Origin: Marinobacter manganoxydans MnI7-9
GTDB lineage: Bacteria > Pseudomonadota > Gammaproteobacteria > Pseudomonadales > Oleiphilaceae
Assembly: GCF_000235625.1 (NCBI RefSeq)
Contig: NZ_AGTR01000084.1
Span: 248,001 to 312,000, forward strand
Direction: 5' to 3'
DNA: 64,000 bases
Made by a program: the position numbers and the translations under genes. The notes beneath the pieces are model-generated. The model did no database searches. It saw only the letters and a list, made by a program, of their open reading frames with translations, and was not told the DNA's origin. Each line of letters starts with the position of its first letter. Positions within the stretch are counted from its first letter, which is position 1. This document shows positions 38,750 to 48,329 of this stretch, one piece after another.

Positions 38750-40144
38750 TCAGCCACGGATACGCTCAAGCTCGGCAATAAGTTTACCGTGAATACCACC
38801 AAAGCCGCCGTTGCTCATGATCACAATGTGGCAGGGGCTGGGAAGATCTTCCAGGGTGCGCGCCAGCAAATCTTCCACTGTAGCGTCTACCCGGTGCCGA
38901 TCGGAACCGGTATTCAGCGCCTGCCAACCGGCAATCAGTTCGGGCAGCCACTCCATGTCATTCAGGTTCGCCCACAGAACCCGGTCCGCGATTTCCGCGC
39001 TGGGCAGCAGTGTCTGCTGGTGGACGCCCTGCTTCATGGTGTTCGAGCGCGGCTCAATCAATGCCAGGATAGGTTCATCACCCACCTGGTTGCGCAAGCC
39101 CTCAAGTGTGGTGGCAATGGCCGTAGGATGGTGGGCAAAGTCGTCGTATACACGCACCCCGTCTATGTCCGCCAGCAACTCCATCCGCCGTTTGACGCCG
39201 GAGAACCGGCACAGGGCGGCCACCGCATGGTCTGGGGTGACGCCCACGTGGCGGGCGGCAGCAATGGCAGCAAGAGCATTGCGGACGTTATGAAGACCGG
39301 TCTGATCCCACTTCAGCGTTGCCACCGGCTGTTCGTGGTGAATCACAAGAAACCGGCTGCCATCCTCCGATAGCAGCTCGGCCCGCCAGTCCGACATGCG
39401 CGGGGTCTCGCTGCCAATGGCGGTGTCTTGGACCGGGCTCCAACAACCCAGTGCCAGGGCATTGTCCAGGTGGCCATCCACCGCGGGACGGATAATCAGG
39501 CCCTGGGAAGGGACGGTCCGGACCAGATGATGAAACTGCCGCTCGATGGCCTCGACGTTTTCGAAGATATCGGCGTGATCAAATTCCAGATTATTCAGGA
39601 TCAGGGTATGGGGGCGGTAATGGACGAACTTGGAGCGCTTGTCGAAAAAGGCGCTGTCGTACTCGTCTGCTTCGATTACAAAAAAGTCACTGTTGCCCAG
39701 ACGCGCCGACACGTGAAAGTCCCGGGGAACACCGCCCACCAGATAGCCCGGTTCAAACCCGGCCTGATCCAGGATCCAGAGCAGCATGGACGTGGTTGTG
39801 GTCTTGCCGTGGGTACCGGCTACCGCCATGACCCAACGGTGCCTGAGCACCTCGCGGCTCAGCCACTCGGGCCCGGACATGTAGTCGATATTGCGGTTGA
39901 GCACTGCTTCGACTTCCGGATTGCCGCGGGACATGGCGTTACCGATGAGCACCAGGTCCGGTTTCGGCTCCAGGTGATCCGGGCTATACCCTTCCATCAG
40001 ACTGATACCCTGAGCCTCCAGCTGGGTGCTCATGGGTGGATAAACACCCTGATCGGAGCCTGTCACCGTATGGCCGAGTTCCCGGGCCAGAACGGCCAGG
40101 CTGCCCATGAAAGTGCCACAGATTCCGAGGATATGAATGTGCAT
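38750..40144 (-). CDS. mpl: UDP-N-acetylmuramate:L-Ala-gamma-D-Glu-meso-DAP ligase
   Basis: Mpl attaches the murein tripeptide recovered from cell-wall turnover to UDP-MurNAc. The 464-residue Mur ligase starts MHIHILGICGTFMGSLAVLA and has the ATP loop AVAGTHGKTTTTSML, the Mg-binding region EADEYDSAFFDKRSKF and the C-terminal YDDFAHHPTAI. The start follows the family; an 11-residue extension was rejected. Confidence 0.96.
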   Translation of the reverse strand: MHIHILGICGTFMGSLAVLARELGHTVTGSDQGVYPPMSTQLEAQGISLMEGYSPDHLEPKPDLVLIGNAMSRGNPEVEAVLNRNIDYMSGPEWLSREVLRHRWVMAVAGTHGKTTTTSMLLWILDQAGFEPGYLVGGVPRDFHVSARLGNSDFFVIEADEYDSAFFDKRSKFVHYRPHTLILNNLEFDHADIFENVEAIERQFHHLVRTVPSQGLIIRPAVDGHLDNALALGCWSPVQDTAIGSETPRMSDWRAELLSEDGSRFLVIHHEQPVATLKWDQTGLHNVRNALAAIAAARHVGVTPDHAVAALCRFSGVKRRMELLADIDGVRVYDDFAHHPTAIATTLEGLRNQVGDEPILALIEPRSNTMKQGVHQQTLLPSAEIADRVLWANLNDMEWLPELIAGWQALNTGSDRHRVDATVEDLLARTLEDLPSPCHIVIMSNGGFGGIHGKLIAELERIRG

Positions 40145-40299
40145 TCGGCAACTGCCCTCTGAGTTGAAACCCGACAAGCCTCCCGTATCCGCCCCACCCC
40201 GTCAAGAGCCACGCTATCCGCAATCCTGCTCATGAAAATTGCCGTCGATTGGCGTATCATCTGCGCCATTGTCGAACCAGCAGGAGGCTCCAGCCCGAG

Positions 40300-41562
40300 A
40301 TGGCCATCAAGAATGCATTCTACGCTCAGTCCGGCGGTGTCACCGCCGTCATCAATGCCAGTGCCTGTGGCGTCATCCAGACCGCCCGCAAGCATCCGGA
40401 CAAAATCGGCAAGGTGTTTGCCGGACGCAACGGCATTATCGGGGCGCTGAAGGAAGAACTGATTGATACCAGCCTCGAAAGCGACGATGCCATCCAGGCA
40501 CTGATTCACACCCCGGGCGGCGCCTTCGGCTCCTGCCGTCACAAGCTCAAGAACATTTCCGAGAACCGGCGCGAGTACGAACGCCTTATCGAGGTGTTCC
40601 GGGCCCACGACATTGGCTACTTCTTCTACAACGGCGGTGGGGATTCACAGGACACCGCCTACAAGGTTTCCCAGATCGCCGACAAGATGGGCTACCCAAT
40701 TACCTGCATCGGCGTGCCCAAGACCGTGGACAACGATCTGCCGTTCACCGACTGCTGCCCGGGCTTCGGGTCGGTTGCCAAATACATTGCCACGTCCACC
40801 CTGGAAGCCAGCCTGGACATCAAGTCCATGTGCGAAACGTCCACCAAGGTGTTCATCCTGGAAGTAATGGGTCGCCACGCCGGCTGGATTGCCGCATCCG
40901 GCGGCCTGGCAGGACAGGGCGAGGGCGAACCGCCCCACGTCATCCTGTTCCCGGAAATCCCGTTTAATCGCGACGCGTTCCTTGAGCGCGTGGATCATTG
41001 CGTGAAAGAGTATGGCTACTGTGTAGTCGTGGCCTCCGAAGGTGCCCAGTACGAAGATGGTCGCTTCCTGGCGGACGCCGGAGCCAAGGACGCGTTTGGC
41101 CACACCCAGCTGGGCGGTGTTGCTCCGGCCCTGGCCAATATGGTCAAGCAGGCCCTGGGCCACAAATACCACTGGGCCGTTGCCGACTACCTCCAGCGCA
41201 GTGCCCGCCACATTGCCTCCGCCACCGACGTGGAGCAGGCCTATGCGGTTGGCAAGGCCGCCGTGGAAATGGCACTCGACGGCAAGCAGGCTCTGATGCC
41301 CACGATCGTCCGCGAACAGGGCAAACCTTACGTCTGGAAGATCGGTGAGGCCCCGCTGAGCGAAGTGGCAAACCAGGAGAAAAAGATGCCGATCCACTTC
41401 ATCACCGACGATGGCTTTGGTATCACCCAGGACTGCCGGGACTACCTGGAACCTCTGATTGCCGGTGAGAGTTTCCCGCCATTCGATAACGGCCTGCCGC
41501 GTGTTGCCAAACTCCAGAACACGCTGACCGAGAAGAAACTGAAGACCGAGTTCCAGCTGTAA
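40300..41562 (+). CDS. pfp: 6-phosphofructokinase, pyrophosphate-dependent type
   Basis: The enzyme interconverts fructose 6-phosphate and fructose 1,6-bisphosphate. The phosphoryl donor can be told from two sites: NGGGDSQD has Asp115 where ATP enzymes have Gly, and GVPKTVDNDL has Lys141 where ATP enzymes have Gly; both point to pyrophosphate. The catalytic TVDND and the MGRHAGW substrate loop are intact. Start MAIKNAFYAQSGG follows CAGGAGG and gives 420 residues. A PPi enzyme would be reversible and serve gluconeogenesis as well. Gene symbol is by family. Confidence 0.88.
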   Translation: MAIKNAFYAQSGGVTAVINASACGVIQTARKHPDKIGKVFAGRNGIIGALKEELIDTSLESDDAIQALIHTPGGAFGSCRHKLKNISENRREYERLIEVFRAHDIGYFFYNGGGDSQDTAYKVSQIADKMGYPITCIGVPKTVDNDLPFTDCCPGFGSVAKYIATSTLEASLDIKSMCETSTKVFILEVMGRHAGWIAASGGLAGQGEGEPPHVILFPEIPFNRDAFLERVDHCVKEYGYCVVVASEGAQYEDGRFLADAGAKDAFGHTQLGGVAPALANMVKQALGHKYHWAVADYLQRSARHIASATDVEQAYAVGKAAVEMALDGKQALMPTIVREQGKPYVWKIGEAPLSEVANQEKKMPIHFITDDGFGITQDCRDYLEPLIAGESFPPFDNGLPRVAKLQNTLTEKKLKTEFQL

Positions 41563-41587
41563 CCGAACGAACAGCGTACCGGAAAGC

Positions 41588-41622
41588 AAAAAGCCTGACA
41601 GAGTAGCTCTGTCAGGCTTTTT
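41588..41622. terminator. Bidirectional terminator between pfp and grx
   Basis: A 16-base arm ending GCCTGACAGAG pairs perfectly with CTCTGTCAGGC and onward around the loop TAG; A and T runs flank it on both sides. It serves the converging pfp and glutaredoxin genes. Confidence 0.93.
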
Positions 41623-41649
41623 CATTGTTCAGGCACTACACGCAGATGG

Positions 41650-41904
41650 TTAGCGGGCCAGCTCCGATTGCTGGTCGCGCATGTAGGCGTAGAACTGATC
41701 AAACCCACCCACGTACTGGTTGCCCACCAGAATCTGCGGCACGGTATAAACCGGCCGGCCAATCTTGTCCGCGATATCCTGCTTGCTCATGCCCTTCTCG
41801 ATCATATCGACCCAGACGTAGGGAATGTTCCTGGCCTCACACAGACGCTTTGCCTGCACGCAGAAACCACAACTCGAGCGGCCATAGATCGTGACCTGCT
41901 CCAT
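41650..41904 (-). CDS. Glutaredoxin with CGFC active site
   Basis: The 84-residue thioredoxin-fold protein starts MEQVTIYGRSSCGFCVQAKRL. The redox motif is CGFC near residue 12, where GrxC of E. coli has CPYC. The cis-proline TVPQI and the glutathione-binding GGFDQF are present. An apparent 36-residue N-terminal extension has no family support. It reduces disulfides or glutathione-mixed disulfides in the cytoplasm by family; GrxC-type by size. Confidence 0.9.
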   Translation of the reverse strand: MEQVTIYGRSSCGFCVQAKRLCEARNIPYVWVDMIEKGMSKQDIADKIGRPVYTVPQILVGNQYVGGFDQFYAYMRDQQSELAR

Positions 41905-42024
41905 AAACACCTCCCTAAAGTCTCTGGCTGTATGTTTCGGGACTGCAATGCTATGGCTGAATGATGGCACGGCGCACGCTAATTTAAAATTGATGCTTTG
42001 AATCGCCACCATAGTAGCCGCCCA

Positions 42025-44151
42025 TCATGTCCTCAGGCGACCGAGCTCCCGCTCCAGAACCTGCACTTCATTGTCCAGGGCCTGACCACTGCCTTTGACG
42101 CGACCAGCAAGTTCCCGGAGATCGTTGGCGGCGTCACCGATATGAGTGAGGTTGCGATTGATTTCCTCGCTCACCGAGCTTTGCTCTTCCGCTGCGGTCG
42201 CCACCTGGGTCACGTGTTCGACAATGGTTCCGATCCGCTCGACAACCGTGGCCAGGGAATGGGCCGCCTCCTGGGTGCCATCCACCGCCGAGGTGGCGCG
42301 ATCAACACCGCTCTGGATCACCGAAACCGCCCCGTTCACATCCTGCTTCAGACCGTCGATCATGGTGCTGATTTCATCGGTAGATTCCCGCGTCCGGGAG
42401 GCAAGGGTTCGGACCTCATCGGCGACAACGGCAAAGCCGCGCCCCTGCTCACCGGCCCTTGCCGCCTCGATGGCGGCGTTAAGCGCCAGCAGGTTGGTCT
42501 GTTCTGCGACGCCACGGATGACATCCAGGATCCGGTTGATGTCCTCACTGCGATTGGCCACCTGGCCGATCGCAGTGCTGGCCTCGCCCATGTCATTGGC
42601 CACCGCGCTCACGCCGTTGACTGCGGACGACAAGGTGTCCTGGGTAAAGCGGATGCCGTCCTGGGCCATCCGCGCGTTGTCCGCCGCCTCACCGGCAAAT
42701 CCCGCGACCTCACCGGCAGCGACAGACATTTCATTCATGGCGGTCACCACGCTGTCGATGTCCTGATGTTGCCTGCCGGTCTGCTCATCGGTCTCAACCG
42801 CAATACTTCCGACATCCCTGGCCTGTTCGCGGACCTTGGCGTTTACATCCTTCAGGTCGTTGATCATCTCTCTCAGCCTCGCCAGGAAGGCGTTGAATCC
42901 GCCAGCCAGCTCGATCAGCTCGGCGTGGGTGTCGATTTCCAGCTCACGGGTAAGGTCCCCTTCGGCACTGGCCAGGTTCTTCATGCGATCCCGGATCTCA
43001 TCCAGCGGGCGGGTCACCGAGCGGACCAGGAGAACGAGGGCGACAACAGCAAGAACCACGACACCGATGCCTACCAGGGTCTGGCGGGTCGCGGTCGCGG
43101 CCACTTCGTCTGACAGCAGGCCCGTGATTTCGGAAACGCTGGCAAGCGCGGCATCTCTTGGCAGTTCAATCAACAACGACCACTCGGCATCGGGCAGACT
43201 GATTTCGACGGGATAGGCCACGGCCAGGGTCTGGCCGTCATCGAAGGTCCCCCCACCCTGATGCAGTCCCGAGAAGGTATCGCCATGCTCCGGCAACGCC
43301 TCCCGGAGGGGCCGACCAAGATGAGCCTCATAATGACTGGATGCCGCGATAAGACCCTGCTCGCTGATCAGCGTGACCCTGGACTTGCCGTCAAACAGTT
43401 CCTTGCTGACACCAGAAATGGTTCTTTGCAGTGTCGAGAGATTGATATCGACGCCCACCACGCCGGCGAATGCTCCGTCGTCCAGAATCGGAACCACCAG
43501 GCTGGTCATCAGCTCGGAATAGCCCTCACTGATTTCGTAATCATAGGGCTCCATGATGCAGGGTGCCCTGGTGTCCCGCGAGCACAGATACCACTCGGCT
43601 TCCCGAATCCCGAATTCGTTCAGGCTATCCAGATACTTCGTAGCCGGGTCCTCGGTGCGGCTGAAGTGAACCTTGCCCTCCGGATCCCGGTAGTAATAGA
43701 TTTCCAGGGTGCCCTCGTCGCTGCTGTGCTCCTCAACACCACCGGTGAAATAGCGATCCTGCCCGTCATAGCCATCCGGCTCGAACTGTGCGTATATCGA
43801 GCTCAGACTTTTCTGCTCCTCAAGCACGGCGCCAACAGTCTCCTGCAGGGCCGTCCTGCTGATTCGACCGGAACTGTCGGACTGAATATTGCGGGTAATA
43901 ACATTGCGGACGACTTCCGGGGTCCGAAAGGCAGTTGCAAACTGACCACTGACCAGCTCGCCGAACTTGCCAGCGGTTGCGCTGAGCTGATCCATTACAA
44001 TGCCCTGCACCGTATCCCGGGTCTCGACACTCAACCTCTTCTCCATGGCTCCGAGAGACAGCTGGGCAGTCACCACGATACTGATGCCCATTATCAGAAG
44101 CAGGGACACAACGAGGGCGTAGAGCTTGAAGCGGAGCGATAACTGTTTCAT
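42025..44151 (-). CDS. Methyl-accepting chemotaxis protein with dCache sensor
   Basis: The 708-residue receptor has a first membrane helix (about residues 10-32), a periplasmic region of about 320 residues, a second helix ([18 protein letters not shown], about 360-378), HAMP, and a signalling domain with [29 protein letters not shown]. The sensor looks like a double Cache domain: [11 protein letters not shown] and [12 protein letters not shown] are typical. Two cysteines lie close together ([12 protein letters not shown]) and may form a disulfide. The ligand is unknown. No che genes are nearby. Confidence 0.92.
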   Translation of the reverse strand: MKQLSLRFKLYALVVSLLLIMGISIVVTAQLSLGAMEKRLSVETRDTVQGIVMDQLSATAGKFGELVSGQFATAFRTPEVVRNVITRNIQSDSSGRISRTALQETVGAVLEEQKSLSSIYAQFEPDGYDGQDRYFTGGVEEHSSDEGTLEIYYYRDPEGKVHFSRTEDPATKYLDSLNEFGIREAEWYLCSRDTRAPCIMEPYDYEISEGYSELMTSLVVPILDDGAFAGVVGVDINLSTLQRTISGVSKELFDGKSRVTLISEQGLIAASSHYEAHLGRPLREALPEHGDTFSGLHQGGGTFDDGQTLAVAYPVEISLPDAEWSLLIELPRDAALASVSEITGLLSDEVAATATRQTLVGIGVVVLAVVALVLLVRSVTRPLDEIRDRMKNLASAEGDLTRELEIDTHAELIELAGGFNAFLARLREMINDLKDVNAKVREQARDVGSIAVETDEQTGRQHQDIDSVVTAMNEMSVAAGEVAGFAGEAADNARMAQDGIRFTQDTLSSAVNGVSAVANDMGEASTAIGQVANRSEDINRILDVIRGVAEQTNLLALNAAIEAARAGEQGRGFAVVADEVRTLASRTRESTDEISTMIDGLKQDVNGAVSVIQSGVDRATSAVDGTQEAAHSLATVVERIGTIVEHVTQVATAAEEQSSVSEEINRNLTHIGDAANDLRELAGRVKGSGQALDNEVQVLERELGRLRT

Positions 44152-44211
44152 GGTGAAGGCGGACCTGCGGGGAGTTGGGGGTTCATTCTATTTTAGAGCA
44201 CGGAGGAGCCG

Positions 44212-44655
44212 GTGGCCTACCTGACGCTATTTCTGACCGCGTTCGCCGCTGCCACGCTGCTGCCCGCTTACTCGGAAGTTCTGCTGGGCACGCTGATAAC
44301 ACAGGGTTACTCCTGGTGGTGGCTGTGGTTCTGGGCAACACTGGGTAACACGCTGGGCTCGGTCGTTAACGGAGTTATCGGCCGGCAGGTAGATCGCTTT
44401 AAGCATAAACCCTGGTTTCCGATCAGCGAGATGCAATTGCACAAGGCGAGGAACCGCTTTAACCGATATGGCCAATGGTCTCTGCTGATGGGCTGGCTGC
44501 CTCTGGGCGGCGACGCGCTGACCCTGGTTGGCGGGATCATGCGCGTGCCGTGGCTCAATTTTGTGATACTGGTAGGAATCGGCAAGGGGGCCCGCTACGC
44601 CTTTGTGCTCTGGCTCGTCGCGGAGGCGTCCGGTGCATCGTCACCTTCACCGTAG
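44212..44655 (+). CDS. YqaA/DedA-like membrane protein
   Basis: The 147-residue protein begins at a GTG with GGAGG upstream and has three to four hydrophobic segments. AAATLLPAYSEVLLG, WATLGNTLGSVVNGVIGR, the amphipathic RFNRYGQWSLLMGWLPLGGDALTLVGG stretch and the following helix match the YqaA subgroup of the SNARE-associated/DedA superfamily. Such proteins are linked to lipid handling and membrane potential. Its last 61 bases overlap the opposing AarF-type kinase gene. Confidence 0.85.
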   Translation: MAYLTLFLTAFAAATLLPAYSEVLLGTLITQGYSWWWLWFWATLGNTLGSVVNGVIGRQVDRFKHKPWFPISEMQLHKARNRFNRYGQWSLLMGWLPLGGDALTLVGGIMRVPWLNFVILVGIGKGARYAFVLWLVAEASGASSPSP

Positions 44656-46040
44656 AGGTATTTCCGAAGCAGCGGCTCGCCGTTAAATTCGGAATTCAGA
44701 ACCGCAACGAAGGTGTAGACCCCGATCAGTTTACGGTTAAGGAACACGAACTCCTTCGGGGGCACGCGGAAATAGCGACTGATCGCCGACCGGGCCGCCT
44801 GACGCGCCACCCGGGACGGCAGTTCACTCTGCTTCCAACGATACTGGCCGTGGCTGTTTACTGCATAGTCTGGCCAGGAATCCTTGTCGCTGGAGAGCGG
44901 TTCAAGCACCGACATGCAGACCTGGCCAAACTTCTCCAGTACCTCCTCCGGCCACTCGGTGCTCATGAAACGCAGCTTCACGCCACCATCGATTACCGCA
45001 TCGAGATCGTTCTCGTAGGATGCCTTGATCATCTGGATGACCGGTTTGAGAAACTCGTCCGAGTAGGACTGCACGGCGCCGAAATCGAGGAGGACGATAC
45101 GGTCGTACCCCGGGTCATCCCCTTCCTCCCCGGCAATCCGGATGCGGTAGTTGCCGAAATTGGGATCGGTCTGTATTTCGCCCCAGATGAACAATTCCCG
45201 GAAAAACAGCTCCAGGGCGGCCTTGCCAAGGGCACTGCGACGTTCCAGCGGCAGGTCCCTGACCGACTGGGAACTGACCGAATGCCCGTGCTCGTAGGTT
45301 GAACAAATAACGTGCTCGGTTGAAAACTCCGGCAGGACCCTGGGCACAATGAATCTCGGATCCGATGCCAGCATGTTGCGGAATTTCTCGGTGGTCTTCG
45401 CCTCAAGGCGATAGTCCACCTCCCGATGCATCATCTGCCGGACTTCCTCCAGCCAGTCATTGAACTCGGGGCCAAAACTGACCAGCCTGGCCACTCGCAG
45501 CAACTGGGCGACAGCATTCAGGTCGCTGTCTACCGCGTCGGCAACGCCCGGGTATTGCACCTTCAGCACCAGCTCCAGGCCGTCACTGCGGCGCCAGGCC
45601 CGATGGACCTGCCCCAGCGACGCAGCGCCAATAGGCTCGGGCTCTACATCCAGTTGCGCCAGACGCTCCGCGCCCAGCTCGTCTTTCAGCACACGCTCGA
45701 TAGCCGGCCATTCCAGAGAAGTGGTCTGATCTTCCAGGGTGTGGAGCGCTTCGGTGACTTCCTCGGGCAAAAAATGCTCGCCGTACAGAGCCATAACCTG
45801 GCCAATCTTGACCACGCTGCCCTTTAACTTGCCCAGTTCATCCACCAGGAACCGGGCCTGGCTCGAAAGCATGGCGCGGTGACGTTTTTCCCGATTTTCC
45901 CGAGTGCTGAACCAGTTGGTTGCCATATGTGAGGCCATACGGGTACCGGCAAACAACCCGGCACGGGTCAGACTCAGCCTGCGCTCGAAACTGCCTGTCT
46001 TGATGCGGGAAACCGAATTTCCTGAACGTCTGGAAGACAT
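44595..46040 (-). CDS. AarF/ABC1 (UbiB-type) atypical kinase
   Basis: The 481-residue protein belongs to the UbiB/COQ8 ATPase family. It has the inhibitory KxGQ motif (VVKIGQVMALYG), AASLGQVHRAW, in which the Ala-rich loop replaces the usual Gly-rich loop, the ATP lysine in LVLKVQYPG, catalytic DPNFGNY and metal-binding VLLDFGAVQ. No membrane helix is evident at the C-terminus, unlike UbiB itself, so it may have another lipid substrate. Its 3' end overlaps the yqaA-like gene. Confidence 0.88.
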   Translation of the reverse strand: MSSRRSGNSVSRIKTGSFERRLSLTRAGLFAGTRMASHMATNWFSTRENREKRHRAMLSSQARFLVDELGKLKGSVVKIGQVMALYGEHFLPEEVTEALHTLEDQTTSLEWPAIERVLKDELGAERLAQLDVEPEPIGAASLGQVHRAWRRSDGLELVLKVQYPGVADAVDSDLNAVAQLLRVARLVSFGPEFNDWLEEVRQMMHREVDYRLEAKTTEKFRNMLASDPRFIVPRVLPEFSTEHVICSTYEHGHSVSSQSVRDLPLERRSALGKAALELFFRELFIWGEIQTDPNFGNYRIRIAGEEGDDPGYDRIVLLDFGAVQSYSDEFLKPVIQMIKASYENDLDAVIDGGVKLRFMSTEWPEEVLEKFGQVCMSVLEPLSSDKDSWPDYAVNSHGQYRWKQSELPSRVARQAARSAISRYFRVPPKEFVFLNRKLIGVYTFVAVLNSEFNGEPLLRKYLYGEGDDAPDASATSQSTKA

Positions 46041-46292
46041 AGTGACCTGTTCGGATCAGAGAATTTCACCACGTTTGGCGGCTTACACCATTATACGGAT
46101 AGTCAGGGGAGCTGACCTAACCGAGTCGACCGGCCTGCCGCGGCCACGGGGCCAATGCGCCAGCCCCGTTGCCGGTTTACATCTGCACAACCGGATCGTT
46201 TACGTTTCGACACAGTTTCCGCCGGGAAACCGGTCTAGTATTTCTAGATACGTAAGGTCCAACAACGACTATCACAACAACAAGATCTGAAA

Positions 46293-47384
46293 ATGCCGCA
46301 ATCCGCAAGAAAAACGCCGGATACGGAGCTGTCGCAGTTCCGGGTCAAGGGCGAGATTCCTGTCCCGATCCTGATCAACTGGCTGACCGCTGTTGCCGTG
46401 CCCCTGCTCTGTTTCTTTGCCTGGCGCTCCAGCCTGCAGAACGACCCGATCACGCCGCCACTACTGGTTGGCTTCGCCGTTCTTCTTGCCGTCAACTCTG
46501 TGAGCTACCTGCTCTTCGGTAACAAGACCCTGCAGCGTCGCGGCTTCATAACCCTGATTACGGTGCTGTTCACCTACCTGGCTATCAACGCGGTAGAGGA
46601 CGGTTCCGCCATTATCTGGTTGTTTGCCTACCCGCCCATCATTTTCTACATCAGCGAATCCCGGGTTGGGGTGCTCGCCTGCTGTGGCGGGTTCGCCGCC
46701 GTCATCTTCCTTTTCAGCCCACTGGGGGATTTCCTGTTCGATCCGCCGCACAGCACCAGTTTCAGAATCACCATGATAGCGGTGCTGGGTTTTGAAATGG
46801 TCACCTGTTACATCCTTGACCAGAGCCGTCGACGCAGCAAGCTGGGGTTGCTGAAGCTGGCCGCGGAATTCGAGTATGCCGCCAAGCACGATGCCCTGAC
46901 CGGCCTGGCCAATCGCCGCGAAGCGCTTGAGCAACTGGACATCGAGTATCAGCGCTATCTTCGCAACGCCCGGCCCTTTTCGGTGCTGCTGATGGACATT
47001 GACCTGTTCAAGAGCGTTAACGACAACTATGGGCACCATGTGGGTGACGAATTGATCATTCTGGTGGCCAGGACCCTTCGGGAACAATGCCGCAAAGTTG
47101 ATACGCTGGCCCGATGGGGCGGTGAGGAGTACCTGGTTCTGCTGCCCGAAACCAATACCGGGGAGGCGCTGGCATCCGCAAACCGGATCCGTGAAGCTTT
47201 TGCCGCCAGATCCGTAAGCACGGAGAAGGGCCCGATTCAGGCAACCATCAGTGTGGGGGTGGCGTCGATCCGTGGCTCGGAATCCATCGATCGCCTGCTG
47301 CAGCGGTCAGACGAAGCCCTGTATCGGGCGAAATCCGAGGGACGTAACCGCGCATGCGGTTACGAGAATGAAGCCGCGGCCTGA
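46293..47384 (+). CDS. Membrane-bound diguanylate cyclase
   Basis: The 363-residue protein has about six membrane helices in residues 20-180 and a complete GGDEF domain. The active-site loop reads GGEEY near residues 276-280, an accepted variant. The inhibitory I-site RxxD is present five residues upstream as RKVD. Metal and substrate residues are in LLMDIDLFKSVNDNYGHHVGDE. It should make cyclic di-GMP with product inhibition. The sensor signal is unknown. Its stop lies one base from the opposing lipB stop. Confidence 0.93.
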   Translation: MPQSARKTPDTELSQFRVKGEIPVPILINWLTAVAVPLLCFFAWRSSLQNDPITPPLLVGFAVLLAVNSVSYLLFGNKTLQRRGFITLITVLFTYLAINAVEDGSAIIWLFAYPPIIFYISESRVGVLACCGGFAAVIFLFSPLGDFLFDPPHSTSFRITMIAVLGFEMVTCYILDQSRRRSKLGLLKLAAEFEYAAKHDALTGLANRREALEQLDIEYQRYLRNARPFSVLLMDIDLFKSVNDNYGHHVGDELIILVARTLREQCRKVDTLARWGGEEYLVLLPETNTGEALASANRIREAFAARSVSTEKGPIQATISVGVASIRGSESIDRLLQRSDEALYRAKSEGRNRACGYENEAAA

Positions 47385-47385
47385 G

Positions 47386-48024
47386 CTACCAGCCCTCGCG
47401 GAAATCGACATCGTGGTGAGCCAGGCCACTGACCAGCTGCTGCGACAACCTCCGCTGCACGTCAGCCAGTGTCACACCGGGAACAAAGTCGCGAACCTGA
47501 CACATGGCCATTCCGGCGTAGCCGCAGGGGTTTATGCGCTGAAAAGGCTCCATGTCCATATCCACATTCAGCGCCAGGCCATGAAAGGAACAACCCCGGC
47601 GAACCCTCAGTCCGAGCGAGGCAATCTTGGCGTCGCCCACGTAAACGCCCGGGGCGTCCGGTCTCGGAGCGGCCTCAACGCCCAATTCTGCAAGCGTGCG
47701 GACGATGGCCTGTTCGATCTCGTCCACCAGAGAACGTACACCAAGTTTTTTGCGAGTCAGATTGATCATCAGGTAAATCACGAGCTGGCCGGGACCGTGG
47801 TAGGTCACCTGCCCGCCCCGATCCACCGGGATCACCGGGATGTCGCCCGGGGCAAGAATATGTTCGGCCTTCCCCGCCTGGCCCTGGGTATAAACCCGCG
47901 GATGCTGCAAACACCAGAGTTCATCCGCCACACTGTCATCGCGGTCAGCGGTGAAGGCTTTCATGGCCTCCCAGGTTTCCAGATAGGGCTGCTCACCCAG
48001 GGATCGGACAATCAGGTCAGGCAT
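47386..48024 (-). CDS. lipB: Octanoyl-ACP:protein octanoyltransferase
   Basis: LipB moves octanoyl from ACP to lipoyl domains, the step before LipA. The 212-residue protein has [35 protein letters not shown] (active-site Lys) and NPCGYAGM (active-site Cys). It lies just after ybeD, the common gammaproteobacterial order. It ends one base from the plus-strand diguanylate cyclase. Confidence 0.96.
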   Translation of the reverse strand: MPDLIVRSLGEQPYLETWEAMKAFTADRDDSVADELWCLQHPRVYTQGQAGKAEHILAPGDIPVIPVDRGGQVTYHGPGQLVIYLMINLTRKKLGVRSLVDEIEQAIVRTLAELGVEAAPRPDAPGVYVGDAKIASLGLRVRRGCSFHGLALNVDMDMEPFQRINPCGYAGMAMCQVRDFVPGVTLADVQRRLSQQLVSGLAHHDVDFREGW

Positions 48025-48029
48025 CGGGC

Positions 48030-48299
48030 TCAGAGCACCATGTGTACGCGGCCACTGGCCTTGAGATCCTCGAACAGGGCCTTCAGTTGCGCTTCACCCG
48101 TGGCCACAATCTTCAGTTGAACCGAGGAAAAACGGCCTTTGCTGCTGTCGTTAACGGTGATATCGGTCTCGCTGATTCCGGGGGCATGCTGCTCCACAAC
48201 CTCGACCACGAACTCGGTGAAATCCGGGGCCGCATTGCCAATCACCTTGATCACATAGTCGCAAGGAAACTCAATTTTTGGTGCTTTCGGCTCACTCAT
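48030..48299 (-). CDS. ybeD: DUF493 / YbeD family protein
   Basis: The 89-residue protein has the YbeD fold marks [12 protein letters not shown] and a C-terminal HMVL; the family has an ACT-like, small-molecule-binding fold of unknown role. It lies between dacA and lipB, as in E. coli and Pseudomonas. The lipB start is 5 bases after its stop. Confidence 0.92.
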   Translation of the reverse strand: MSEPKAPKIEFPCDYVIKVIGNAAPDFTEFVVEVVEQHAPGISETDITVNDSSKGRFSSVQLKIVATGEAQLKALFEDLKASGRVHMVL

Positions 48300-48329
48300 G
48301 CCGTTTTACTCCCCGGGATCAACATCACC

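Noticed and set aside
41998-43113. 371-codon plus-strand frame
   Set aside because: Antisense to the dCache chemoreceptor; the His/Asp-rich translation is typical of shadow frames.
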